Assembly (NCBI GenBank): GCA_031365725.1
Contig: JANLYQ010000065.1
Span: 9,439-73,438, forward strand
Length of the DNA: 64,000 nt
DNA from: JANLYQ01 sp031365725
GTDB taxonomy: Bacteria; Actinomycetota; Actinomycetes; JACCUZ01
Reading direction: 5' to 3'
Translations under genes and position numbers: made by a program
The notes under the pieces: model-generated
What the model was told of the DNA's origin: nothing
Database searches by the model: none
The model's input: the letters and a program-made list of their open reading frames with translations, nothing else
Shown: positions 37,367 to 45,157 of the stretch, in pieces
Numbering within the stretch: position 1 is the stretch's first letter
Layout: every line of letters starts with the position of its first letter

Positions 37367-39490
37367 CTAAACCAGTGACAGTTCCTCGTCCTGGGCGGGC
37401 GAAGTCTCGGTCCTGACCCGCCAGTCGACCGCAACTGCGGCGGTGAAGGAGACCAGCACGGGGTTGAGATCGAGCTCGAGGATCTCGGGCACCGAGGCGA
37501 TCAGGTCCCCCACCGCACACAGCACCCGGACCAGTGCAGCCACATCGACGGGGGTCGACCCTCGGGACCCGGTCAGCAAGGGAGCCCCGCGCAGCCCCAG
37601 CACCAGGTCCCGAGCAGCGTCGTCAGACAGGGGCGCAAGGCCGAACGCCACGTCGTCGAGGAGCTCGACGTGCACCCCGCCGAGCCCCACCATCACCATC
37701 GGCCCGAGCTCGGGGTCGCGCACCGCTCCGACCGCGACCGGCACCCCGGCCAGCTCCGGCTGCACGAGGATCTGGGCACCCGGGGCCAACGCCAGGAGCT
37801 GGCTCGCCGCGGCCCGTACCTCCTTCTCTCGGAAGAGACCGGTCCGGACACCGTCCACGTCGGTCTTGTGCACCACGTCGGGGTGCAGAACCTTGACCAC
37901 GGCGGTGCCGCCAGTGGTCGCCGTCGCCAACATCGCCGCGACAGCCGCGACCGCCTCGTCAGCGGATCGGGCGACCTCGGTCTGCACCACGGGGATGCCG
38001 CTGCGACGGAGCAGCGCCTCGGCCTCGCCCGCCGGGAGAAGTCCCCGGGTGAGGGTCCGGGGCCCCGACGGTCGTCGCGGCACCTCCGGTCGGGCCCGGG
38101 TCGCGACTCGGGCGGCCCCGTAGCGGACGGCGTGGCCCACCGCTCGCGCGGTGCGTTCGGGCCAGTCGAAGCAGGGCACGCCTGCTGCCGCAAGCGGCCC
38201 GGCGTGCTCGCGCTCGGCTCGTGAGGTGACCCAGCAGACGTAGACGCCGACCTCGACAGAGTCGACCCGCAGCCGGCGGACGGCGTCGGCGACGGCCTGC
38301 ACGACCGCGGGATCGGTGGCGGCGCGCTGCAGCAGCACGGGCACGACGACATCGACCTCCCCCGAACGGGCGAGCAGGTCGAGCACCCGCGGGTACAGCT
38401 CGGCGTAGCGGCTCCAGACCGTCGTGAGGTCGACCGGGTTGTCCACACCGGCGTGGGCGGGCAGGAACGTGCGCAGCTGGCTGCAAAGCGCCGGCGACAA
38501 GGCAGGGACCTGCAGCCCTTCGTCGCCCAGCAGGTCGGCAAGCTCGACCCCGGTTCCGCCCGAGTTGGTGACCACGGCCACCCGGGACCCGGCCAGCAGG
38601 GGCTGCCCGTCCAGCGCCCTGGCCGCGTCCAGCATCTCCAGCCCGGAGCGGGCCGAGAGGATGCCCGCCGAAGCGAAAGCGGCCCGCCAGAGCCGGTCGT
38701 CACTCGCCAACGCACCAGTGTGCGAGACCGCAGCGCGGGCCCCGGCGGCGGACCGGCCGGTGCGCGTCACGATGATCGGCTTGTCGGGAGTGACCGCGGC
38801 TGCCACGTCGATGAAGCCCCGACCGTCAGGGATGGACTCGCAGAAGAAGCACAGGGTGCGGCTGGCCGGATCCTGACCGAGGTGACGGAGCAGCTCGGCA
38901 TCGCTGATGTCGGCCTTGTTGCCGACCGAGAGCACCTTGGCGAAGCGAGTCCCCTCGTCCCGACCGACCGACTCCACCGCCATGCCGTAGGCGCCCGACT
39001 GGGTGACCAGCGTGATGCCGCCACCTCCGGGCGGCAGCCGCCGCGCCATGGATGCGTTCATGGGCAGATCGCAGTTCTGCACACCCAAGGAGTTGGGGCC
39101 GACCAGCCGCACCCCGCCGGCTCGGGCGGCCGCCACGGCTTCGTCCTGCAGGAGACGTCCGGCGGGGCCGGTCTCGGTGAATCCTCCGGTGACGACAACC
39201 GCGACGGGGACACCCGCTGCGCCCGCGTCGCGGATTACCCCGGGCACTGCTGCGGCAGGGACACACACCACGGCCAGGTCGATCGGTGCAGGGACCGCAC
39301 GCAACGAGGAGAAGGCCCGGACGCCAGACACGGTCGCGGCCGACGTGGTCACCGGGACGACCTCCCCCGGGAAGCTCTGCAGGTTGTGCCAGAACAATGT
39401 CCCGGCGCAGCCCGGCTTATCCGAGGCTCCGACCAGCGCGATCCGGTGTGGGGCGAAGAGCGCCGACAGGGCGTCGGTCAGCACGGGCAC
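37367..39490 (-). CDS. Acyl-CoA ligase, ADP/NDP-forming, single chain with ATP-grasp domain
   Basis: The 707-residue enzyme makes an acyl-CoA thioester from acid, CoA and ATP through a phosphohistidine. It has a CoA-binding Rossmann domain (about 5-130, VGASDKPGCAG), a succinyl-CoA ligase-like domain with the phosphorylated His in AAVSHTGALA (H257), a second ligase domain, and a C-terminal ATP-grasp (about 480-695, TAVVKVLHPDVVHKTDVDGVRTGL). Its start overlaps the stop of the CoA-transferase beta gene by 13 bases. It may activate the beta-keto or other acid released by the CoM pathway. The acid is unknown. Confidence 0.88.
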   Translation of the reverse strand: MPVLTDALSALFAPHRIALVGASDKPGCAGTLFWHNLQSFPGEVVPVTTSAATVSGVRAFSSLRAVPAPIDLAVVCVPAAAVPGVIRDAGAAGVPVAVVVTGGFTETGPAGRLLQDEAVAAARAGGVRLVGPNSLGVQNCDLPMNASMARRLPPGGGGITLVTQSGAYGMAVESVGRDEGTRFAKVLSVGNKADISDAELLRHLGQDPASRTLCFFCESIPDGRGFIDVAAAVTPDKPIIVTRTGRSAAGARAAVSHTGALASDDRLWRAAFASAGILSARSGLEMLDAARALDGQPLLAGSRVAVVTNSGGTGVELADLLGDEGLQVPALSPALCSQLRTFLPAHAGVDNPVDLTTVWSRYAELYPRVLDLLARSGEVDVVVPVLLQRAATDPAVVQAVADAVRRLRVDSVEVGVYVCWVTSRAEREHAGPLAAAGVPCFDWPERTARAVGHAVRYGAARVATRARPEVPRRPSGPRTLTRGLLPAGEAEALLRRSGIPVVQTEVARSADEAVAAVAAMLATATTGGTAVVKVLHPDVVHKTDVDGVRTGLFREKEVRAAASQLLALAPGAQILVQPELAGVPVAVGAVRDPELGPMVMVGLGGVHVELLDDVAFGLAPLSDDAARDLVLGLRGAPLLTGSRGSTPVDVAALVRVLCAVGDLIASVPEILELDLNPVLVSFTAAVAVDWRVRTETSPAQDEELSLV

Positions 39491-40308
39491 GGCACCCCGG
39501 TGGGTGCCTCGAAGGTGCGGCGCAGGTCAGTCGGGGAGAACTCGCTGCGGCGCACCCCGAGCGGGTCGATGCCCCGCAGCGCCGCCAGCTCCGCCGCCCC
39601 CGGTGGCGGCACCGGACGCAGGTCGCCGGCCACCCGCAGCGGGAACCCGGTGGCGGCCCGCACCACTTCGAGCGACACGTCGGGGAAGAGTTGACGCAGG
39701 CGGGCATGACCGTCGAGGTCGAAGTCGAACACCCCGAGCTCGGTCACCAGCCACTCGGGTCCCCCGCCGGTGAACCCCAGCTCTGCCCGGCTCCCCTCCC
39801 GGGTGCGGTGACCCATGTCGGTGACGAAGTCACAGGTCTCCACCAACGTCCGGCCCGAGCGGTGCCGGGTGGTCCACAGGGTCAGGTGGCCGACAGTGGC
39901 CGCCAGGTTGCACCCGCCGCCCCCGCCGCCGAGCTTGACCTTCGGCGCTGACACCGGCCCCACGGCCGTGACGTTCGTGCTGCCGTGCGGATCGATCTGC
40001 ACACCCGAGAGGAACATCCGGTCGACGTCGCCACGCACCGCCGCATCGAAGAACTCCTCGAACCGCATCTGGTACGTCGATCCCTGCGCCAGCACCAGAT
40101 CGTTGCCGGTCGGGGGGATGAACGGCGGGTCCGGGTTGACGGCGTACGTCGCGCCTTCCACCAACAGCATGTCGCGGGCGTGGGTGCGCCGGGCCACGTG
40201 CATGGCCACCTGCGCGCACGGACTGCCGAAGCCGTGGAAGACGGTCTCGCGGTCCCTGATCGTGCGGGCCAGAGCCACCACGAACCACTCGTCGATCGTG
40301 AAGCTCAC
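39478..40308 (-). CDS. CoA transferase family I, beta subunit (glutaconate-CoA-transferase-like)
   Basis: The subunit has 276 residues. EWFVVALARTIRDRETVFHGFGSPCAQVAMHVARR followed by LLVEGATYAV contains the Glu expected to form the glutamyl-CoA intermediate. KLGGGGGGCNLAATVG is an unusually Gly-rich version of the family loop. It overlaps the alpha gene by 4 bases (ATGA). The pair would move CoA onto an acid. Acetoacetate from 2-ketopropyl-CoM carboxylase is a plausible acceptor, but the sequence type is closer to glutaconate or steroid-ring CoA transferases than to SCOT. Confidence 0.86.
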   Translation of the reverse strand: MSFTIDEWFVVALARTIRDRETVFHGFGSPCAQVAMHVARRTHARDMLLVEGATYAVNPDPPFIPPTGNDLVLAQGSTYQMRFEEFFDAAVRGDVDRMFLSGVQIDPHGSTNVTAVGPVSAPKVKLGGGGGGCNLAATVGHLTLWTTRHRSGRTLVETCDFVTDMGHRTREGSRAELGFTGGGPEWLVTELGVFDFDLDGHARLRQLFPDVSLEVVRAATGFPLRVAGDLRPVPPPGAAELAALRGIDPLGVRRSEFSPTDLRRTFEAPTGVPCPC

Positions 40309-41222
40309 GCGAAGACCGCCTTCCAGTCCGCCGTTGACTCTGACCAGCGACTGAGCGCCGCCAGTCGGGCCGCACCCACGGCCGCGCGGTAGCCCTCCTC
40401 ATCGACTCCGGCGACGAAGGTGGCGAGGTAATCGGCCAGGTCCTCGCCGCCTGCGGTCGCGGCGGCGACGTAGGTGGCCAGGTGCGGCCGGTCGTAGGCG
40501 TAGCCGGGGTAGCAGGAGCTCGGGTGGGCGCCGTACGGCACCTCGGACACGGCAGCGACCAGATGCGCGGGAATCGTGATGCCCGCCCTGTCGACCTCCT
40601 CGGAGCCCACCAACCGGTCGACACTCGCGACGACGTTGCGCGAGGAGGCAGCGAACCTCTCGTCGAGCACATAGGGCTGGTCCAGGTGCAGGTTGCCCCG
40701 CCGATCGCCGAGTGGCGCATGGATGAGGGCGACGTCAGGGCGCAGCGGCGGGACGGCGACGAGCGTCTCGCCGGTGAACGGACAGGTCACTTCGCCGTAC
40801 TCCGGGTGCAGCCCGCGGATGTCGGAGCCCCGGACGCCGCGGACGGCCATGAAGGGCAGCCCGAACTCGGCGGCCCGCAGTTGGGCCAGGATCGTCGCAC
40901 AGCAGCTCTCCCGGACCTCGATCGTCGCGGTCTCCGCCGCCCGCCGGAAGGCCGGGGCGAGGCCGAGGTCCTGCTCGAAACCGACGTAGCTCTCCTCGCA
41001 GACGGCGATCGACCCCGCGGCGACGAGCAGGTCGACATCGATGCCGTGCGCAGACCCGACGACGTGCAGCCCGCGACGCCCCTGGCGCACCATCTCGCGC
41101 ACCAGGGCCATCGGCAGCCGCGAGGACAGCCCACCGCCCAGGGCGACCAGTGCTCCGTCGGACACGAGTGCAGCGGCCGACGCCAGTGACAGCAGCTTGT
41201 CGTTGCTGTGATGAAAGGACAT
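40305..41222 (-). CDS. CoA transferase family I, alpha subunit
   Basis: The subunit has 305 residues. It begins with a helix and then SDGALVALGGGLSSRLPMALVREMVRQGRRGLHVVGSAHGIDVDLLVAAG, the alpha-subunit pattern of glutaconate-type CoA transferases. RGSDIRGLHPEY and CPFTGETLVAVPPLRPDVALIHA are family stretches. It lies 9 bases after the S-type SDR gene and overlaps the beta subunit. The two subunits together form the transferase. Confidence 0.87.
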   Translation of the reverse strand: MSFHHSNDKLLSLASAAALVSDGALVALGGGLSSRLPMALVREMVRQGRRGLHVVGSAHGIDVDLLVAAGSIAVCEESYVGFEQDLGLAPAFRRAAETATIEVRESCCATILAQLRAAEFGLPFMAVRGVRGSDIRGLHPEYGEVTCPFTGETLVAVPPLRPDVALIHAPLGDRRGNLHLDQPYVLDERFAASSRNVVASVDRLVGSEEVDRAGITIPAHLVAAVSEVPYGAHPSSCYPGYAYDRPHLATYVAAATAGGEDLADYLATFVAGVDEEGYRAAVGAARLAALSRWSESTADWKAVFA

Positions 41223-41231
41223 CCCGCTGCC

Positions 41232-42005
41232 TTACTGCGCCGTCATGCCGCCGTCAGCGGCGAAGGTGGACCCGGTGACAAAGGCCGCCTCGTCGCTGGC
41301 GAGGAACAGTGCCACGCGGGCAATGTCCTCCGGGGTCCCGAGCCGACCGACGGGGTACTTCGTCACGGTGAGCGCCAGACCCTTCGCCATGTCGCCACCT
41401 CCACGCGCCGTCAGCATCGGCTCCATGAGGGGGGTGAACACCGTGCCCGGGCAGATCACGTTGACCCTGATCCCGCGCGGCGCGAGGTCGATGGCCATCG
41501 ATCGGGTGAGTGCCACGACAGCGCCCTTGGCGGCGCAGTACGCAGCGAAGTTGGCCACTCCGACGAGGGCGGCCACCGACCCCTGGTTCACGATCGAGCC
41601 ACCACCGTCGGCCTCCAGGTGCGGCACCGCGGCACGGGAGACGAGATAGGTCCCCTTCGCGTTGATCGCGAGGCACCGGTCCCAGTCGTCCTCAGCCGCG
41701 TCAGCCACCGAGCCTGTGCTCCCGATGCCCGCGTTGTTGTAGACGATGTCCAGCCGCCCCAGAGTCCCGACTGCTTCGGCCACGGCCCCCGTGACGGCAT
41801 CGGCATCGGTCACGTCTGCGGTGACCGCGAGGGCGTGGCCTCCCACGGCGGTGACCTGATCCACCGTCTCCTTCGCCGAGTCGCCTCGGAGGTCGAGCAC
41901 CGCGACGGCGGCTCCTTCCGCCGCGAACAGCAGCGCACTTGCCCGGCCGATGCCGGACCCGCCGCCGGTGACGAGCGCCACCTTTCCCTCGAGCCTGCCG
42001 CTCAT
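41232..42005 (-). CDS. SDR, S-2-hydroxypropyl-CoM dehydrogenase-like (XecE type)
   Basis: This 257-residue short-chain dehydrogenase has NAD motif TGGGSGIG (13-20) and the triad S143, Y156, K160 (GSVAALVG, AAYCAAKGA). The triad numbers equal those I recall for the Xanthobacter S-hydroxypropyl-CoM dehydrogenase. The C-terminal KYPVGRLGTPEDIA...AAFVTGSTFAADGGMTA also resembles that enzyme. Of the two residues reported there to hold the CoM sulfonate (Arg211, Lys214), the Lys is present (K216), but a Thr (T213) occupies the Arg position in my alignment. Start ATG at 42005. Confidence 0.8.
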   Translation of the reverse strand: MSGRLEGKVALVTGGGSGIGRASALLFAAEGAAVAVLDLRGDSAKETVDQVTAVGGHALAVTADVTDADAVTGAVAEAVGTLGRLDIVYNNAGIGSTGSVADAAEDDWDRCLAINAKGTYLVSRAAVPHLEADGGGSIVNQGSVAALVGVANFAAYCAAKGAVVALTRSMAIDLAPRGIRVNVICPGTVFTPLMEPMLTARGGGDMAKGLALTVTKYPVGRLGTPEDIARVALFLASDEAAFVTGSTFAADGGMTAQ

Positions 42006-42045
42006 GAGCGGGACGTCCTCTCGTCGATGAAGCCGAACGGGGTGA

Positions 42046-42807
42046 TCACAGGGCGGTCCAGCCACCATCCACAAGCAGGGCGTGCCCGGTCATGTAGCCC
42101 AGCCGGCCGGAGGCGAGCACCGAGATGGCATCGGCGATCTCGGCCGGCTCAGCGACCCGACCGAGTGGGATGTTCGCTTCGACCCGCGCGCGCAGCTCGG
42201 GCACGTCGAGGCGCCACTGGGTCATCGGAGTCGCCACCATGCCGGGACAGATCGCGTTGGACCTGATGCCGCTGGCCGCGTAGTCCACCGCCACCGACTT
42301 GGCCAGCATCAGGGCGGCACCCTTGGACGCGGTGTAGGCGCAGCGACCCGGGAAGGCGACCAGCCCGGCGGAGGAGGCGACGGTGATGACCTGCCCACCG
42401 CCTTGCGCAATCATCGTAGGGAGCACCGCCTGCGTGCAGAGGAACGGGCCGCGCACATTCACGGCAAACACCCGGTCCCACTCCTCGACTGGGGTCTCGT
42501 GGCACGTGGTCGCCGCTCGTGATCCGGTGATGCCCGCGTTGTTGACCAGCACGTCGATGCGTCCGAACCGGTCGACAACGTCAGCGACTGCCGCGCTCAC
42601 CTCGACGTCGGAGGAGACGTCGACGATCGCCGACAGCTCCGGCGAAGCGGAGCCGGGCGTCAGGTCGAGAGAGACGACCCGGAAACCGTCGTCGACCAGG
42701 GCCGCCACGGTCGCGGCACCGATGCCGGACGAACCGCCGGTGACGACGGCGACCTTGCCGTCCGACCGGGGCGCAGTCCGCTCCCGGGAGGGCGTCGTAG
42801 GCACCAT
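42046..42807 (-). CDS. xecD: SDR, R-2-hydroxypropyl-CoM dehydrogenase (XecD-like)
   Basis: This 253-residue short-chain dehydrogenase has TGGSSGIG, NNAGITGS and the triad S145, Y158, K162. The sequence from GLVAFPGR through KSVAVDYAASGIR to TPMTQWRLDVPELR closely follows Xanthobacter autotrophicus Py2 R-hydroxypropyl-CoM dehydrogenase as I recall it. Its two sulfonate-binding residues, Arg152 and Arg196, fall exactly on R155 and R199 here, with the same +3 offset as the catalytic residues. It would oxidise R-2-hydroxyalkyl-CoM to 2-ketoalkyl-CoM. It overlaps the preceding flavoprotein stop by one base. Confidence 0.87.
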   Translation of the reverse strand: MVPTTPSRERTAPRSDGKVAVVTGGSSGIGAATVAALVDDGFRVVSLDLTPGSASPELSAIVDVSSDVEVSAAVADVVDRFGRIDVLVNNAGITGSRAATTCHETPVEEWDRVFAVNVRGPFLCTQAVLPTMIAQGGGQVITVASSAGLVAFPGRCAYTASKGAALMLAKSVAVDYAASGIRSNAICPGMVATPMTQWRLDVPELRARVEANIPLGRVAEPAEIADAISVLASGRLGYMTGHALLVDGGWTAL

Positions 42808-44207
42808 CAGACCGGTACCGGCGCAGGGAGAGCAGCCGAGCTGGCCCGTTGGGCCGCCAACAGGATCGGTTCATAGACCGGGGCGTACGGCGGTGCGTAG
42901 GACAGGTCGAGGTCGGCCAGCTGGTGCACGTCGAAGCCCGCCTGCAGCGCAGTGGCGACGACGTCGATCCGCTTGGCCACGTCGGCACCCACCATCTGCG
43001 CCCCCAGGACACGCCCCCCGGGGGCGTGGACCAGTCGCACCATGACCGGCCGCGAGCCGGGGTAGTACTTGGCTCTCGATCTGCCCTCGACATCGGTCAC
43101 CAGCGGGTCCAGGCCCTCGGCTTCGGCTTCACCGGCAGTCAGACCTGTGCGGGCCACCGCCAGGTCGAAGACCTTGACCACCGCCGTGCCCACCAGGCCG
43201 GCGAACCGGGCCTCGCCGCCCGCTGCCACCGTGCCGGCCACCCGCCCCGTCTTGTTCGCCGCTGGGCCCAGCGGGACCAGGGCCGGGCGGCCCAGCACCA
43301 GATGGTGGACCGCGACGCTGTCGCCGCAGGCGTAGACGTCCGGGACATCGGTGCGCATGTGGTCGTCGACCGTGACCGCCCCCCCAGGGCCGGTCGCAGC
43401 ACCGGCGGCTGCCGCCAGCGCTCCCGCAGCGCGCACACCGACGGCCAACACGACGACGTCCACATCCAGAACCACGTCGTGGGGAAGGGCGCCGTCACCG
43501 GTGTCCGGCGGCACGACCGCCCGCAGAGTGGCGTGCAGCCCGCCGCCGTCCCGGTCCACCCGCAGCAGTCCTGTGCCCAGCCGGAGGTCGACACCCTGCC
43601 GGACCAGTTCGTGCTCGACCAGCAGCGCCACCGGCGGGTCGACTGTCGGCAGGACCTGGCCGAGCTGCTCGACGACGGTGACGGCTACGCCGCGGCCGTG
43701 CAGGGCCTCAGCCATCTCGAGCCCGACATACCCAGCGCCGACGACGAGGGCTCGGCCGATGCGTCCCGCATCGAGCAGACTCCGCAGCGCCACCGCGTCA
43801 GACAGGCTCCGGACCGTGAACACGAGATCGTCGTCGAGGCCCGGCAGCCGCGGCACCACCGGTTCACCTCCGGTGGCGAGCACGAGCCGGTGATAGCCCA
43901 CCCGGCCGTGCTGGCCGTCGCGCAGGTGGTGCACCATCCGCCGGTCCACATCGACCGACACCACGTCGGTCCCGGTCTGCACGTCCAACCGCCGCTGGTC
44001 CCGGAACACGTCCGGCGGATACGCGAGCAGCTGGTCCGCGCGGTTCACTTCGCCGGACACGAAGTACGGCAGTCCGCACAAGCCGTAGGCGATGTCCGGC
44101 CCCTTCTCCAGCACGACGATCTCGAGGCGGGGATCGACCCGACGCGCGGCGGAGGCGGCGGACATGCCGGCTGCGCCCCCGCCGACGACCACGAGTCGTC
44201 GCGTCAC
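42807..44207 (-). CDS. FAD/NAD(P) oxidoreductase, CoA-disulfide reductase family (possible CoM-disulfide or persulfide reductase)
   Basis: The protein has 466 residues from GTG 44207, with GAGGAGG just upstream. FAD motif VVVGGGAAGMSAAS leads to a single redox Cys, C44, in YGLCGLPYFVSGE, the CoA-disulfide-reductase/NADH-oxidase pattern with no CxxxxC pair. NAD motif VVGAGYVGLEMAE and C-terminal DLDLSYAPPYAPVYEPILLAA complete the family signature. It heads the minus-strand CoM operon and is divergent from the ComA-type gene. Reduction of CoM disulfide, a mixed disulfide or a CoM persulfide is an attractive inferred role. Confidence 0.87.
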   Translation of the reverse strand: MTRRLVVVGGGAAGMSAASAARRVDPRLEIVVLEKGPDIAYGLCGLPYFVSGEVNRADQLLAYPPDVFRDQRRLDVQTGTDVVSVDVDRRMVHHLRDGQHGRVGYHRLVLATGGEPVVPRLPGLDDDLVFTVRSLSDAVALRSLLDAGRIGRALVVGAGYVGLEMAEALHGRGVAVTVVEQLGQVLPTVDPPVALLVEHELVRQGVDLRLGTGLLRVDRDGGGLHATLRAVVPPDTGDGALPHDVVLDVDVVVLAVGVRAAGALAAAAGAATGPGGAVTVDDHMRTDVPDVYACGDSVAVHHLVLGRPALVPLGPAANKTGRVAGTVAAGGEARFAGLVGTAVVKVFDLAVARTGLTAGEAEAEGLDPLVTDVEGRSRAKYYPGSRPVMVRLVHAPGGRVLGAQMVGADVAKRIDVVATALQAGFDVHQLADLDLSYAPPYAPVYEPILLAAQRASSAALPAPVPV

Positions 44208-44211
44208 GGTG

Positions 44212-44218
44212 CCTCCTC
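44212..44218 (-). promoter_or_regulatory. Ribosome-binding site fixing the flavoprotein GTG start
   Basis: Read on the minus strand, GAGGAGG sits 4 bases before GTG 44207. It supports that start over upstream in-frame codons, which would add a non-conserved leader of 53 residues. Confidence 0.6.
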
Positions 44219-44389
44219 GTGGGCGTTCGTCGCCGCACTCGTCCTGCGGAGACGCTAGGGACCGGCCGGTTGTGGCTCCATGGCCCGCCGGGGTGAGGAA
44301 GCATCGATCGTTGGTCCTGCGGGAGCACAGACACTGCGCGGAGCCGGCACCTACGGTCCGAGGCACCGTGCGACGAAGGAGCTCTCTCG

Positions 44390-45157
44390 ATGTGGGACTG
44401 TCCGGACTTCCTCGACCTTCCGGCGCGCACCCAGAAGCCCCGCGAGCGCGGACTCACCCACGTGCTCGACAAGGGCCTGCCGGTGGACGACCTGGAAGGT
44501 CTGCTGGAACAGACCGGCCACCTCGTCGACGTCCTCAAGGTCGGCTGGGGCATCGCCTACATCGACCGCACCGCCAAGAGGCGGGTCGCCGTGTGTGATG
44601 CCGCCGGTGTCACGATGTGCCTCGGCGGCACCCTGCTCGAGATCGCGGCGGCGCAAGGTCGGGTGCCCGGGCTCGCCCGCTGGGCTGCCGGGCTGGGCGT
44701 GCACGCCCTCGAGGTGTCCAACGGCCTCGAGCGCCTGAGCTCCGAGGCGAAGACCGATCTCGTCCGCGAGCTGTCGCAAGACTTCCTCGTGCTGGCCGAG
44801 ACCGGCGCCAAGGACGGTCACACCCCGGTCGTCACCGAGAACTGGCTGCGCGAGATGGAGGCCGACCTGGCGGCGGGGGCGACCTTCGTCATCGCCGAGG
44901 GCCGCGAGAGCGGCACAGTTGGCCTGTACGACGCCGACGGCAGCGTCCGCGAAGACCTGGTGGCGGCCATCGCCGAACGCGTGCCGCTGGACCGAGTGAT
45001 CTTCGAAGCACCGCGGAAGGAACAGCAGGTCTGGTTCGTCGAGCACCTCGGCACCGACGTGAACATCGGCAACGTGCCGACCGGTGAGGTGATCGCCCTG
45101 GAGACCCTGCGGCTGGGTCTTCGCGCGGACACGGCCGCAACAGGCAACCAAGGATGA
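44390..45157 (+). CDS. comA: Phosphosulfolactate synthase (ComA/XcbB type), first enzyme of CoM biosynthesis
   Basis: The 255-residue enzyme adds sulfite to phosphoenolpyruvate to give phosphosulfolactate. Family features are VDVLKVGWGIAYID, CLGGTLLEIAAAQG, LEVSNGLERLS, VIAEGRESGTVGLYD and FEAPRKEQQVWFVEHLG...VNIGNVPTGEVIALETLRLGLRADT, the characteristic C-terminal block. AAGGAG precedes the ATG at 44390. It is the first gene of a five-gene plus-strand operon, and its stop overlaps the next start (ATGA). In Xanthobacter the homologue XcbB1 performs this step. A role in sporulation-type sulfolactate formation is the alternative, and context favours CoM. Confidence 0.9.
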   Translation: MWDCPDFLDLPARTQKPRERGLTHVLDKGLPVDDLEGLLEQTGHLVDVLKVGWGIAYIDRTAKRRVAVCDAAGVTMCLGGTLLEIAAAQGRVPGLARWAAGLGVHALEVSNGLERLSSEAKTDLVRELSQDFLVLAETGAKDGHTPVVTENWLREMEADLAAGATFVIAEGRESGTVGLYDADGSVREDLVAAIAERVPLDRVIFEAPRKEQQVWFVEHLGTDVNIGNVPTGEVIALETLRLGLRADTAATGNQG

